Assembly: GCA_963678705.1 (NCBI GenBank)
Contig: OY783204.1
Coordinates: forward strand, 20,222,759 to 20,286,758
DNA: 64,000 bases
Direction: 5' to 3'
From: Panorpa germanica
Lineage: Eukaryota > Arthropoda > Insecta > Mecoptera > Panorpidae
The notes under the pieces were generated by a model. That model did no database searches. It was not told the origin of the DNA and worked only from the letters and a program-made list of their open reading frames with translations. A program made the position numbers and the translations under genes. Shown one piece after another: positions 23,091 to 34,347 of the stretch (its first letter is position 1; every line of letters begins with the position of its first letter).

Positions 23091-23399
23091 CAAGGAAGCG
23101 TTTGCCTCTATCTTCACTTTTAGAAGCAGCCAGAGCTTGCAGAAACTCTTCATAATCGTAATTAGGAAGGTCTCCGATGTTCTGCAGCACTGGGGAAGAC
23201 ACCTCCATGGTTTCATCTTCGTAATCGCGAAGTTCACGTTTGTGGCGGACTTGACTAGTCTTGTTGTTGCTGTCTTCTGGTTTCTCGGGAACAGGTAAAG
23301 ATCTCTTCACTTGGTTGTGGTATTTTGCTTGGGCTTTTAAGGATGCCAGGTTACGTTTTTGTTCATCGATGTTCACGTTTTCTGTAGGAGCCAAATTAC
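23091..23399 (-). CDS. Nplp1: Neuropeptide-like precursor 1, third visible coding exon
   Basis: Acceptor CTTGGCAG|GT (AG at 23401-23400) and donor CTTG|GTAAGT (ends 23091) are both phase 1, and the exon is 309 nt. It finishes the acidic spacer begun in the previous exon (NLAPTENVNIDEQ-KR). It then encodes NLASLKAQAKYHNQV-KR, SLPVPEKPEDSNNK...RH-KR and an acidic spacer, ELRDYEDETMEVSS to EEFLQALAASKSEDRG-KR, ending with FL of the next peptide. The Drosophila precursor also has a NLGALK-type peptide followed by an acidic/aromatic spacer and KRFLG at this position, which supports the order. Confidence 0.95.
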
Positions 23400-23864
23400 C
23401 TGCCAAGAAAGAGGTCATTTATTAAATAAATATGTTTGAATTTGTCCATCAAATCGAATGAATTTGATAAGAAATTTGTTTGGACCATGAGAGTTCAAAA
23501 AATCTAATACACTCATGTGCAAAGAGCGTCAGCCTACTACTTAATCCATCTCTGTTTAAAGTTTGATGTTTCTAACTTTACCTATGACGTACCATTAAAA
23601 CAAGCTGGATAATCGCTCAAGAGTATCGTGCTTTTGAAGCCTAAATTGAAGCTGGTAGTGAATATTGCAACATAATTGAAATTTTGTATTTGTAACTCAA
23701 GAAATCACAAGAAAGAAGTCTGTACACAAGAAAAACAAGAAAAAAGCAAAATGTTGGCTGGATACAACTGAATGTCTAATGATCGCTTTGCACCACGGTT
23801 TACATTTCTTATGTTAGGTACTAACAATACCACGTAACAAATCAAAACGTATCTGTAATCATAC
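23400..23864 (-). other. Nplp1 intron 2, 465 bp
   Basis: GTATGA donor, AG acceptor, phase 1. No inserted element recognised. Confidence 0.85.
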
Positions 23865-24585
23865 CTTCATCATTCTTCTGCTCAGAATTGAGATAACTAT
23901 CCTGTCGCAACAGCGCTGCAACATTTCTCTTTCCACTTAAATTAGGAAGAGCCCAATCTCTAGCCATGGACCCAATGTTTCTCTTAATTTGCTCGTAGAA
24001 GCTGCGTTGCGCATTAGGCATCATTCCATTCCTCATTAATGATTCAACATTCCTCTTATCCTCCCCACTTCTCTTCAAATTGTTGCCACTGGAGTAAGAG
24101 TATGGCAAGTCATAATTCCTAGCCAGTGAAGCCAAGTTTCTCTTCGGGAAGTACCTTTCCAAGTAACCAGATCGTGCAGCTGCTCCAATGTTTCTCTTGT
24201 CGTAATTATTCACGTATTTGTTTAAGTAACCGGATCGAGCTGCTGATCCAATGTTGCGTTTATCGTAGGCAATGTCATCATACTGATCTTGCGGGATGGG
24301 CAGCTGGCCGTTCTTGGCTAGTGTGGCAAGGCTTCTTTTGCTGTTGCTGTCCTCCGGGGCAGTGTGTTTCAGTAGGCCACCTCTTGCCAATGCCTCCACG
24401 TTGCGTTTGATTGAAAACGGCATTGATCCTGAACGGGCTAATGAGCTTAGAGAACGTTTGTCATCAATGATTCGTCCATAGATTGGTCCCAGATCATCAG
24501 CTTCACCAGGATCTTCTAAGTTTTGAGAAACTTCGGTTGGTACTAGTTCTAATATGCGCAGCAGATTGCGACGTAATGCTTGTAC
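23865..24585 (-). CDS. Nplp1: Neuropeptide-like precursor 1, main peptide exon
   Basis: 721 nt, acceptor TTAAAG|GTA (phase 0), donor GATGAAG|GTATG (phase 1). After VQALRRNLLRILELVPTEV and an acidic linker come KR-separated peptides: SLSSLARSGSMPFSI, NVEALARGGLLKHTAPE.., SLATLAKNGQLPIPQ.., NIGSAARSGYLNKYVNNYD, NIGAAARSGYLERYFP, NLASLARNYDLPYSYS.., NVESLMRNGMMPNAQ.., NIGSMARDWALPNLSG and NVAALLRQDSYLNSEQ... The repeated (N/S)(I/V/L)xxLAR(N/S)GxLP pattern and SLATLAKNGQLP are diagnostic of NPLP1; Drosophila has an identical SLATLAKNGQLP. The peptides would be released by prohormone convertase at KR; the one ending in SG-KR could be amidated. NPLP1 peptides are secreted by neurons. In Drosophila one (NPLP1-4) is reported to activate a receptor guanylyl cyclase, Gyc76C, from memory. 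Confidence 0.97.
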
Positions 24586-25370
24586 CTTTAATTTAAACAG
24601 AAATGGAAAATTAAATCCGGAAATATAAATTTAAATATGTAAATGTAATGTAAATATGTTTCTAAGAATTTAAAGAAATATTTTGGTTTCGCATTCATTC
24701 ATATATATTTTACAAATTGTATTGCAAGAATTTTTACAACTTTACTGTATCACTGCAGGAATGCCCCATCCTTTAAAAGCATCAAATATTTATCTCTAAG
24801 AAATGAAGAACTCTGCGAATATGTCAAAACCAACAAGAATTTACCTCGTATTTCTTAAATCGACTGAAACCTTTTCTACTAGTTATTTATGTAAACAAGA
24901 GATGGCATTCTTTGTTCTAAAATACATACATTTTTATACAAAATTACTGTGAGAAATGAAGAAATAAACAATTTGAAGTAAGGGACTGAAAATTGTTTTT
25001 TAAAATATATTTTATAAAAACATCCTAATATTATTTGCAGTTCTTATGATGTCGTGGCCTCGTATACAGTGGGCTGACCCACCGCTTAATAATTTTGGGA
25101 GCTCTCACATATAAAATATAGCTCTGATCCAGGGATCGAGCCTGAGGACAAAGTTGTCTGGCATCAGGGAGTACGAGTTATATACTACATTGTGTGCTTT
25201 AAATCATGGTTGATTTTCCTTCACTACTAGAGTTTTGCAATGCCAGTCCTTAGACCTTAGACTTTATTACAGATTTTAAACTCACGAAGTTTGAGCAGAA
25301 ATTTCTCCTCAACGCTCTCGGCCACTGTGTCGTCTGCAAATTGTTTTTGTTTTTGAATAATATATCTTAC
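24586..25370 (-). other. Nplp1 intron 1 of those visible, 785 bp
   Basis: Donor GTAAGA at 25370, acceptor AG at 24587-24586, phase 0. It contains a possible SINE (separate entry). Confidence 0.85.
25045..25185 (+). repeat. Possible tRNA-related SINE fragment
   Basis: TCGTGGCCTCGTATACAGTGG resembles a pol III A box, and GGATCGAGCCTGAGG about 75 bases later resembles a B box. A related first part occurs near 2310 and 50320. No tail or target duplication is visible, so this is tentative. Confidence 0.3.
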
Positions 25371-25460
25371 CTGCAAACTATTTCTTTCTTCTGGAGTCAG
25401 TAAAGAGTTCAGCAGCCCCTCGACCTCGCATTGTGAGAGCGGACCTTCTTGAGGATGAAC
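25371..25460 (-). CDS. Nplp1: Neuropeptide-like precursor 1, N-terminal propeptide exon
   Basis: 90 nt, both phases 0, between acceptor TTTTGTCTTTTCAG|GTT (a good pyrimidine tract) and donor TTTGCAG|GTAAGA. Encodes VHPQEGPLSQCEVEGLL then NSLLTPEERNSLQ, which continues into VQALRRNLLRIL of the next exon. It aligns well with the Drosophila N-terminal propeptide (CEMESLINQL then ALRNQLKNLL), including the single Cys. There is no initiator Met or signal peptide here, so at least one more coding exon lies upstream at a higher coordinate. It is too short or diverged for me to find by eye. Confidence 0.93.
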
Positions 25461-25844
25461 CTGAAAAGACAAAAATCACTATAATTAAAATTTAATTCAC
25501 TGTTATGGAACACGTTACGTTAATTATATATATGACATTTTATTTAGTTATAACTATTCTAAAATCTGAATAGATTCAATTTTACATAAAATTAATTTTT
25601 AATTATTTAAATATTATATTATTTAAACTATGATAACAACCACACACATAGACATGATGATGGTACTTATTAGTTTTGTAATTAAAATTAGGCAGTCAAA
25701 TTGCTTAAGAAGATTTGTTTAATTTTTAAAATACAATTAAATAGTGCTATAATTTTAAAGGTCAATGAATTGTAGCCAAATTAGTGAAATTATGAATTAT
25801 TCTATTAGTAAACAGTGGGGAATAAAAGTTCATATTTAAATCTA
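25461..25844 (-). other. Nplp1 5' intron (beginning)
   Basis: AT-rich DNA upstream of the propeptide exon; no signal-peptide exon recognised here. Confidence 0.5.
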
Positions 25845-26564
25845 TTAAGGAGGTACAGGTGGTTAACGTAAATGATGAAAACGTTGTGAAATTTGAAGGG
25901 GCCAATACAAATAGTAAAAATACATGTTGTCTCAAAATTTTAGAGATCTAGTGCTCTTAGTTTTCTTTTTATACATGATTAAAAATAGTCATTTTCCATA
26001 CAAATCATAATTTTTAGCTCAATTTCACCACATAATAAAACTTTTAACTGTGAATAAATGGTGACACGGCTTTCAAGAACTAGGTGTATATAAAAGAATC
26101 TTTTCTGTAACTATTGCAACAAGAAAATTATCAAAAGGATACCTATATACGAAAATATTTAAATAAAACCAGTAAGTGTAGGTTATAAGCCGGCAACGTT
26201 GCAAATTGGAATAAATATTTTATAAAATATAACAATTTATTTGCCAAAGAACCAAATCACGCATGCGTCAACACACGTAAATTTACAGCGTTGTCAAATT
26301 TATTATTCCTTTTTAAAAATATTTAATTTGTATTTAAATTGAATTAATATAAATTTGATATTATTTATAGGTAATTTTTCATTTATTAAACTATTATATG
26401 CAAAAAGAAATCATTTTAACAAGCAAAAAGCAGTTTAATAGAGAATTGAAAAATTCATTTTCAAAAGTACAGTCCCAATATTTGCTCGTCCCTCATGCAC
26501 TTCGTATTTTTCATTTCGTATTACCGAGAGATAAACTTTTTGCATCGACGGTACGTCCTCCTAA
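25845..26564. mobile_element. Family C TTAA-flanked MITE, 720 bp
   Basis: TTAA plus GGAGGTACAGG at the left; the right end GACGGTACGTCCTCCTAA has lost the GTAC of the terminal repeat. The interior agrees with the 57.6 kb copy (ACATGATTAAAAATAGTCAT, ACGCATGCGTCAACACACGT, AGATAAACTTTTTGCATCGA). Non-coding; the 66-codon frame at 26398-26598 is part of the element. Confidence 0.85.
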
Positions 26565-28741
26565 TCACCTGGGAAAAATGTCTAAACCTGATGAATAGAA
26601 CGGAGTAGGCGGTTGCGCTATGTAGGCGTTCTTAATTCTGGATCGTAACAGCTCATTCTTAAAATTAGTGTTTATGTCAATGTCAATTTGATGAAGCAAC
26701 ATTTAAACACAGGTAACACAATTGTAACAGAAAGTCATAAACTTCACGAAATCGGCGTCTCTGTAAAATGTTGACCCGTGTCATGACCCGGCCCTGGCTA
26801 CAAATAAACTCTAATAGGCTTTTATAAAACGTAATTCCTAAACGCATTTCCACTACAGTACAAAGTGTACATAGATATGAACGTGCCCCGTTTTATATTT
26901 TATGGATTTTCATATAAATGCGTCTTATTCTTCTTCTGTCTATAGAAAGAGCTGAAGGAGATTCAACAAGAAGCGTTTGTGGTCCTGGCTCCCAATGTAG
27001 ACTTTAGATAAACTGCAATCTAAACATTATTTTGTGGGCGATTGATTCATATTCCAGACCGAGTGAACATTGTTCAGTAGTATGTGTGATGAGAAATGAA
27101 TTCTATATTTATATAAGTTATTTACGTACGAAAAAAGAAATAAAACCAAAAAACAAAATAAATCTAAGATAAAAGATTCTGATGCGCGGCATCATAACAG
27201 GGGAGGTGATTCACGATATGTGGGCAAGACGTGACAATAGCCTCTTAACATGGTTTTTTAAACCATGAAGTTTGTGTGACGTAATTTATGGATGACCTCT
27301 TACGTTTGGTGTTAGTCAAACTCACAGCTCACCCCACTAACAGCAAAAGTCAAATGTAAAAGATATTAACACATGCAAAGAACCAGAGATGTGCGTTTTT
27401 CAAATACAAAATAGTAAATACCTATTTTGTATTTAAATATCTTTTAGGAGTATAGAATTTTATATTTTATTTAAAAACTTTTATAAACTTATTTCCTATT
27501 TGGAAAATACAAAATACTTTTTTCATTTTTGTTATTTTATAGTATCACTATGTAAACATTATTTCAGTAATCAGTAAATATTATTTTTTGAATATAAACT
27601 TAAAACCCCACCAACATTAGCACAATCTATGATCTAAAAGTATCTGCACAATTGTCTTAGAATTCTAATTAAAAATGATAGATGTGCCTTTTATTATCCT
27701 GTTTATTATTGATATTATTTTATTATCCTTCCTGTTACCCCCACCATAAGACATCTGATTTTCGTTACCTAAATTTGTTTATCATATTTTTTCGTTCATT
27801 TGTTTTACTACAAGACAATCACTCCACTACATTCCTTACTGAAATATAAATATATATTATTTTACCTACTAACCTTATCACTTGTCCGCTTTAATCCCTA
27901 AACTACCCCAACTACATATAAATATTTTATCCTTCTACAAAATAAAAAAAATTCCATTCCAATTTACGCTCGAATTCGCCGTCGCTTAAATACGCTTATA
28001 GTGTACGACATGCCTAACGAGTATAATCGGCTAGAATTCAACATTGAAGAAATGAGCATTTTATTAGAACTGTCATTTCCAGAAATTTAATAACTTACAT
28101 TAAACTGAATCCAACATTTATAACTATCTAATTATCGCATTAACGCCATATCTCCATCGCAGCAGAAATCATAAATTAGCTCCACACTTACTCAGAGAAT
28201 GATATAGTAATCCCCCTCCACTCGTAGGCGTTTAACCGAGACAAAGATAGAGAGAGTGCGACAGAGAAAGAGATAGTTAGAACAAGTTTCAACTTGTAGA
28301 CATATATAGTGCTGTGAGATCAGTTTATGAACTAACAATAACCCTTGGAACCGCTTGATAACTGCATAGAGGGTATGGGGTACAATGGGGTGGTTTCGCA
28401 ACCCCTACTACAAGCATTATATGAAGGGTCTATGACTTACGAGATGCTGACTGCTTCTAGTCGATAATGAAGACAATATCTTTTGATATATTGTGGGGTG
28501 CAAGTCTCAGCAACTTGTTGAAGAGTTGGGGGTGATTCTACCCTTGCGCGACTACTTTGTTTAACGAAATAACAATAGAGAAATGTGCTTTGAATAAGTG
28601 AATAGAAGTTTTATTTAATGTACGATCGATGTTAGTAATGTTTAGAACATATGATCTGCATATTTATATAGAACTTATTGAAGATCGAAACTACGAGATA
28701 CAAAAGATATTATAAAGTATACGTTCTTTCAACAACAGCGA
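26565..28741. other. No gene seen
   Basis: Fairly unique-looking DNA at 26565-27400 with GC-richer patches (27180-27340), then AT-rich. 27963-28020 (CGAATTCGCCGTCGCTTAAA) is a family D fragment. 28230-28280 is a purine-rich GAGA-type patch (GAGACAAAGATAGAGAGAGT). A 69-codon minus-strand frame at 28192-28401 has no recognisable motif. Confidence 0.45.
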
Positions 28742-28905
28742 TTAAAGCATTTTAAATCAACAGAAAAACGCAATATTTCTGTGACATTTGGCAGATGGTG
28801 TGTTTCATTACTAACCTCAGAGTTTGTAATTTAGATTAAAATAAAAATATCACCACTTTTCACGGAAATATTGCGTTTTTCTTTTAATTTAAAATAACCG
28901 CTCTT
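28742..28905. mobile_element. Family F inverted-repeat MITE, about 165 bp
   Basis: CATTTTAAATCAACAGAAAA with ACGCAATATTTCTGTGA at the left pairs with TTCACGGAAATATTGCGTTT and TTCTTTTAATTTAAAAT at the right: imperfect arms of about 40 bp around a short middle (ACCTCAGAGTTTGTAATT). Partial copies at 4.2 and 13.0 kb. Confidence 0.7.
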
Positions 28906-28980
28906 GTTAAACCATCCATAGAATCCTCTGCTCTTGTTGAAGGACCCTATAGAAGTAATTTTTTCATGATAAGTGTGAAC

Positions 28981-29030
28981 CAGTGGTTAGCAAACATTAT
29001 TTTGAAAGTATCAGGAGACCCATTCCTGAC
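28981..29030 (+). mobile_element. Possible hAT terminal fragment
   Basis: CAGTGGTTAGCAAACATTAT fits the CAGNGGTTCTCAAAC-type ends of hAT elements. No matching right end or transposase was seen. Confidence 0.35.
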
Positions 29031-29363
29031 TTTCTTTCGTTATATTCTGCGAATTTAACAGCTAGATTATGTATTGCATTAATTATAATTTAATAATTGT
29101 GTGTTTTGTAGATTTTTGATAATTTAGTGACTCATAATATCTGACTTTTTATCACTAGTAAAGAGACAAAAACCTCTTCTTCTTTTCTTTAAATTTCATA
29201 AAAGTTTTTAAAAGAAGTAGAGTTACCATCACGTTACTAGTGAAAGTGTGAGAAAAGAAATAGAACCTTTGGCATTAACTGAAAAAGATATTATCTCAAT
29301 AATTAAAAACTTGCAGGATTTGAGTCAGAATGTTTATAACTAAAAATAAATATATAAAACGCC

Positions 29364-29614
29364 AAGCACTCACTGTTTTTAGTTTTATTTTAAAGTTTTA
29401 ACCTGAAATGTAATTTTGAACTTATGAAATCATGCGTCATGTGTCATGCGTCAATAACATACATTATTTTGTAATAATTACTATCTTTATTTAATGTAAA
29501 TTGTTGTATTTAATATAATTAATTTTATTTCTTTATATTTCAGAAGCTGAAATTTACATTTTAGGTAAAAACCTTAAATTAACACTAAAACTGAGTGAGT
29601 GGAAATGGTGCTTA
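29364..29614. mobile_element. Family E MITE, 251 bp
   Basis: The left end AAGCACTCACTGTTTTTAGT with TTTTAACCTGAAATG mirrors the right end (inverse AAGCACCATTTCCACTCACT with TTTTTACCTAAAATG): inverted ends over about 50 bp. The centre contains CATGCGTCAATAACATACAT. Non-coding. Confidence 0.75.
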
Positions 29615-29755
29615 AAACAAATACCGTTCGTATTTATCAAATGCCCAATAATTTTAAAATAGTTTTAGTAACAAAAGCAAAATATCTTCTGGACTAATAG
29701 AAAAAAACTACGTTCCATCATGGGGACTGTAGAATAGGTCATGGTTATACCTACG

Positions 29756-29922
29756 CAGATCCGAATTTGAGGGAGAGCAGGCGGGGCTATTGCCTCGGGG
29801 TCTCCACAGGAGTGGGGCCCCTACAATACAGATACAAGCAATAAATTTTAATAATCGAAAAATAATTAGAAGCCTTCGCTCCTTCGTTGCCCAGGGACTC
29901 CACATCTCTAAAGCCGGCCCTG
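29756..29922. mobile_element. hAT-type MITE (family G), 167 bp, with exact 8-bp target duplication
   Basis: Left end CAGATCCGAATTTGAGGG and right end CTCTAAAGCCGGCCCTG are related inverted ends, flanked on both sides by TACCTACG (29748-29755 and 29923-29930). The interior GAAAAATAATTAGAAGCCTT with CGCTCCTTCGTTGCCC recurs at 37.4 and 58.9 kb. Confidence 0.9.
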
Positions 29923-29930
29923 TACCTACG

Positions 29931-32126
29931 TTATGCTACATGAACGAAGGGAGTGGTTCTAAAGAGGCCTTCATAGAACCACGTTATTTGTGAACGCTTC
30001 CTTTGACATAAGATTTTCTTATTGCCTATCCGACTTGTATAATCAAATTGCAAACATAAATCTGATAGTACGGTCTTTCCATAGTATCAGATCAATCACG
30101 CCACCGTCTCCGTCAGATCCACTGTTTAGATTTTAGTGTTTACGCATACATTAAACGGATCTGATCGTGTAAAAGAGTTATTAAATATCTCAAAGAATAT
30201 CTCTATATAAATTCTCAATAAGTAAAACTTCATTACTTTCTAGTTAAAATAATATTTCTCTGCTCAATGCAAATATATCTTAAAAATTTAAATCATTTTC
30301 AAACTTTTAACTAATACCCGTTCATAATTCAACAAAGAATAAATATTTTTTGAACTTTGCCCTTTTCTCATTCTCATAAGTTTACAAAAACTTTACAGAA
30401 ATCTTCAAAACTTACTACAAAAGCCATTTAATTTAAAATTTCTATTAAGCATGAACATTTTCCGCTTTCCCAAGAGTAAATCTGATATTAATAATCGACC
30501 CGTTGCTCCATCTATCAATTTAAATTAAAGAGAAAATTGAATTGCGTTGGCGACTCGACGCGACGCTTATGTTGATGGGGACGACAGGCGAGTGATGACG
30601 GATTGCAAAATTAAAATAAAAGTATGAGTATAGTGAAGATGAGTTATTGACACGTAGCGGTATGGAGCATGCCGTTGCAACACAGGGTCGTACTTACTGT
30701 TGTTCCCATAAATAACGTTGGTCTCTGGAAGTTGTCCATTACTAAATGTTTAACAACTTGTATCATATTCTCTAAAGGTACTTTATATCTTACTCATCAG
30801 GTTTCACCACATTATAAACATGACCTGATTTAAATAATTTCGCAGCTTTGCAATCATTTTGAACATGTGTACGATTACTTATTAGTGATCGGAACCCATA
30901 TTTAATAACATTTTCCATTTTAAAGAATATCTTTCGTACATTATTGTAGTAAATAGATATTATATCTTGTTATATTTATTATATTCATTTAGTTCTAAAA
31001 ATAAAACACTGAGAACACCACCTTAGGCAACAGTGCTGCCTCTATACTTTTACATAAGCATCCGCAACCCATCGTGTAAAAATAGAAATTAGTTTTTCCC
31101 GTTCCACTTGGTTGCAAGCATAAGCTCAAGTGGAATGGATTATGGAGCGTTTTGAATGGTTTTGAACGTTGTTAAAATAAGGATTGCGATAGTTGATTAA
31201 ATAGCTCTGTAGCAAAAGCTATATCTACAAACAAAATAAATTTTTCATAAAGGAAATATATTCTAAATGATAATGAACATTGTTTATTTATTAAATTAGG
31301 TTATGGTATGAGGAAAAGTGTATAAATGGCGGTCAAACATGAATTAAAATTAATAAAATAAAATAAAATCCAATAAAATATCTCTTTCCGAATCATATAA
31401 AGCAATTTTTTCTGTCATCGTTATCTTTAAGTTTTGCGTTATGTTTAAACATTGCGCCGAAATGCTCAACTTCGAGCACTACGACCCAACTCTTCAGATG
31501 GGTTGTTGTGAGCTGGCCGTGAGCGAAATTAATGACGTCATCAGTGACGTTTTCGCCACGACCACAACATTGTGAACACTTAGTGAAACGTACACTTAAT
31601 TGATAAAGTGTTGCACCCAAATTACATATTATAAGTGAACGAAATTGTTAATTAAATTTTAATTAAAAATATTTGCTAACCTATTTTAATAGGCAATCCG
31701 GTTGGACTGTATTTCTCTACTAATCATCTATAGAAATTGCATTTTGATTAAGAAGTAGATAGACGTAACTAACAAGAATGTTGCATTGACACTGTATTGT
31801 ATCTGAAAATTGTAGCTAATCAAAGTTGAGAAAGTGAACTTACTATAGTACCAAAGAAAACTACTACATCAAAGAGATGTTCAGTGTACTTTATTAGTAG
31901 AGACTAATTCACACCTTTCCAAAACTTTTGCTCCTCCGTAGACTTCTCCACTCCTTCACCCACAACTTCAAAACTATCCCAGATCCAGCTTTCGTTCTCT
32001 ACTGCAGAATATTCACAAATATTTGTTCAGTGAAGACACATTCAATTATAAAAGTATCTTTTTACTTTCTATAGCGATTTATAGCTTTTTAAATCTTTTT
32101 AAGGCAGAAGAATGTAATGCGAAAGT
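29931..32126. other. No gene seen
   Basis: 30540-30720 is a GC- and CpG-richer patch (GTTGGCGACTCGACGCGACG) that could be regulatory or an untranslated exon; on the minus strand a short ATG frame there ends at AACA|GTAAGT, but its product is not signal-like. 31490-31560 is another GC-richer patch. 31098-31135 has a small hairpin (TTCCACTTG ... CAAGTGGAA). The rest is AT-rich. Confidence 0.4.
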
Positions 32127-32231
32127 GAAGGGAAGAGGTGGATGGCGGAGATAGAGAAAAAAAAACTAGGAAAGAGAAGGAACGGCAGAGTAGAAACAGG
32201 AAGGACAGTAGCAGGAGGAGCGAAGCAGTAG
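32127..32231 (+). pseudogene. LINE reverse transcriptase, extreme C-terminus remnant
   Basis: The frame reading RWMAEIEKKKLGKRRNGRV to a TAG resembles the C-terminal tail RWMAEITRRRKAEAL of the LINE fragment at 38.5 kb. Only the tail survives. Confidence 0.45.
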
Positions 32232-32393
32232 CAGTTTTGTTTTTATTTTTATAAGGAATTTTATATATATATTTTTTTTCTAAAATGAGAATGTTTAGAT
32301 TTAATAAGGATCAAAATTGAATTAAGCACAATGACATGTATATAAATGAGTTAAGGCACAAGAATGTAGTGCCAAATGGCAAAAATATTAAAA

Positions 32394-32418
32394 ATAAAAT
32401 AATAATAATAATAATAAG
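32394..32418. repeat. (ATA)n microsatellite
   Basis: Seven to eight AAT/ATA units in a row. Confidence 0.9.
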
Positions 32419-33231
32419 TATCTTTTTACTAGATACGTTAGTTAAGACTAAAGAGATTTGAAAGAAAAGTTTTAAAAAAAGTAAAAGAAACGCATCAAAA
32501 TGTTGCACTTTTTTACACTACCTTAGTTTTGGAACTTATGAAACACCACTTGTATTAAACCTACATAAGGTTCCATACAGAAACATTCCTAAATAATGAA
32601 GTTGTTCATAAATGCAAACATTCCTAGGATTCTCTGTGAATAACATGGTTTTATGTATTCCATTACATAAGAAGAGGACAGCAAGAATGTGGAAGTTATG
32701 ACAAGGACAAGGACAGCAATAGAGGAGAAAAGCGAATGGATCGCAACAAGGAATGGGAATGAAATTTGAGATGAACATAACTTTTAAGTGTAATAAAATA
32801 AAATTAAAAGCGAATTTAATAACTTGAGACTGTGGGATTTAGTTTAATACAGTTTTTAAAATGCACGGTTTTTTATATCTGTTTTGTAAACTTTTTTATA
32901 TTTCAATATTTTTTTATGGGTGGGGAGAGTTTTTGATAAGGGGTAACTTAATTCCGTTCCTTTTTAAAATCAAACAAATCCCCTTAAGCTATTTTAAATG
33001 TTTTAAAAACGAGAATAAGAATATTATTTAGGAATAAATGTTTTATTCAAGGGTTCTATTCTATTCACTTGAAAAAGTTGTCTATCAACCGCTCAGATAT
33101 TTAGAACTGTATTAAAGATATTAGTAATTAAAAGTGTGAATTAAAGGGACACAATACATGAAGAGAAAGCACTACGTCATTTGTAACATTTTATTTATTA
33201 ACATTTGAGATTAAGATAAGTAGAAGTTATA
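32419..33231. other. No gene seen
   Basis: AT-rich with a purine-rich patch at 32670-32770 that may be more LINE remnant. Confidence 0.45.
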
Positions 33232-33545
33232 GTCTAGACATCACTTATTTTTTGATGAAGGTATATGTTTCACTTACTCTCATCCGCACGGTTAATGCCC
33301 TCTCGCTCCAACTCATAGCGGAATTAAAATTGGGTCAAGGGGATGTTTGGCCCCTTGGATAGGTCTGTCCTCTTGTAAAACGCTTTAAAACAGTTGTGTT
33401 GTAATACCTGGTATTACCCTACAGACGCTTTAAAGCTGACAAAAAAATTACTTAAACTCACTTATAGTCTGATGGTCTATTTTTATATATATGTTAGCGA
33501 GAGAAAATATAAGTGATGTCTGGTGGCCCTGTGATCTTACTCTAT
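33232..33545. repeat. Family I repeat
   Basis: The block AAGGTATATG, CTCATAGCGGAATTAAAATT, GGCCCCTTGGATAGGTCTGT, GACAAAAAAATTACTTAAAC, TCACTTATAGTCTGATGGT matches 50.07-50.28 kb closely; AGACATCACTTATTTTTTGA and the inverse piece GTGATGTCTGGTGGCCCTG also match around 49.97 kb. Probably part of a LINE or SINE; no coding frame. Confidence 0.65.
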
Positions 33546-33659
33546 TAGGAATGAAGGCGGAAGCGATAGAAGTGAGAAAGTATTGGAGGTGCAGAGAGAA
33601 TGAGGAAAAGAGATACAGTAGATAGAGGAGGTAAGAGGTATACACGATAGTGGACTAGT

Positions 33660-33772
33660 AGGATATCGGAAATAGAATTATCAGAATAATCACAATGTAC
33701 AAGCTAGGGAATAAAGAGAGAAGAAAACAATATTAAAAAGAGGAGAAGGAAAGAGAGTGTGCAGAATGCTAA
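33660..33772 (+). pseudogene. LINE reverse transcriptase, C-terminal fragment
   Basis: Purine-rich stretch reading MYKLGNKERRKQY, a stop where Trp is expected, then KEEKERECAEC. This resembles the GNRYWESREERMCRVC region before the zinc motif at 38.5 kb. The surrounding 33540-33900 is purine-rich and broken in all frames, so probably more of the same degraded element. Confidence 0.5.
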
Positions 33773-34347
33773 AGTTTATGAGTAGATGTAAAAAAAGCTG
33801 GAAAATGGAAGAAGCGTAGAGAAACTGTTGCTAGAAGAGAGTGAAGAAAGAAGATGGTTGATAGAAATAAAGAGGAGGTACACAACGAAATCTGGTAGGG
33901 AATAAAGGTAATAGTAATAGGGAATTCTTTTATTTTCATATTAGTAAGTAAGTAATGAAATGTAATCAAAGAATATAAAACCTAACTGCGAAAACATTAA
34001 ATGAGTGATATACACACATACAAACTCATATACTACATTATTTTTGAAGTAACGTAATAGAATATAATAAAGTTGTGTACTTCCCGTAGTATTATTGCGG
34101 AGATAAAACAACAATGATGGCAATGTCATAACAAATTGATCTTTTATTATATCTTTTAAATTATATTGCTTTGACTGAAAAATTCTCTACATTTCGCAGA
34201 ATTTATTTTACAGTTTATCAAAGCAAAGATAAAGATTCGTAAACAAAAAGAGGAGAACCAAAGCATGTGGGGGAGGGGGGGTTTCAATAACAAGCCGTTA
34301 AGAATGTCTTTATATTCACAACGTGATCTCTGAATCCGTGTCTCTTA

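Noticed and set aside
24126-24481. Plus-strand frames over the Nplp1 peptide exon
   Set aside because: Antisense shadows of the neuropeptide coding sequence.
30695-30740. Minus-strand ATG frame MDNFQRPTLFMGTT followed by a phase-0 GTAAGT donor, considered as the Nplp1 leader exon
   Set aside because: No hydrophobic signal sequence; phase compatibility alone is weak evidence.
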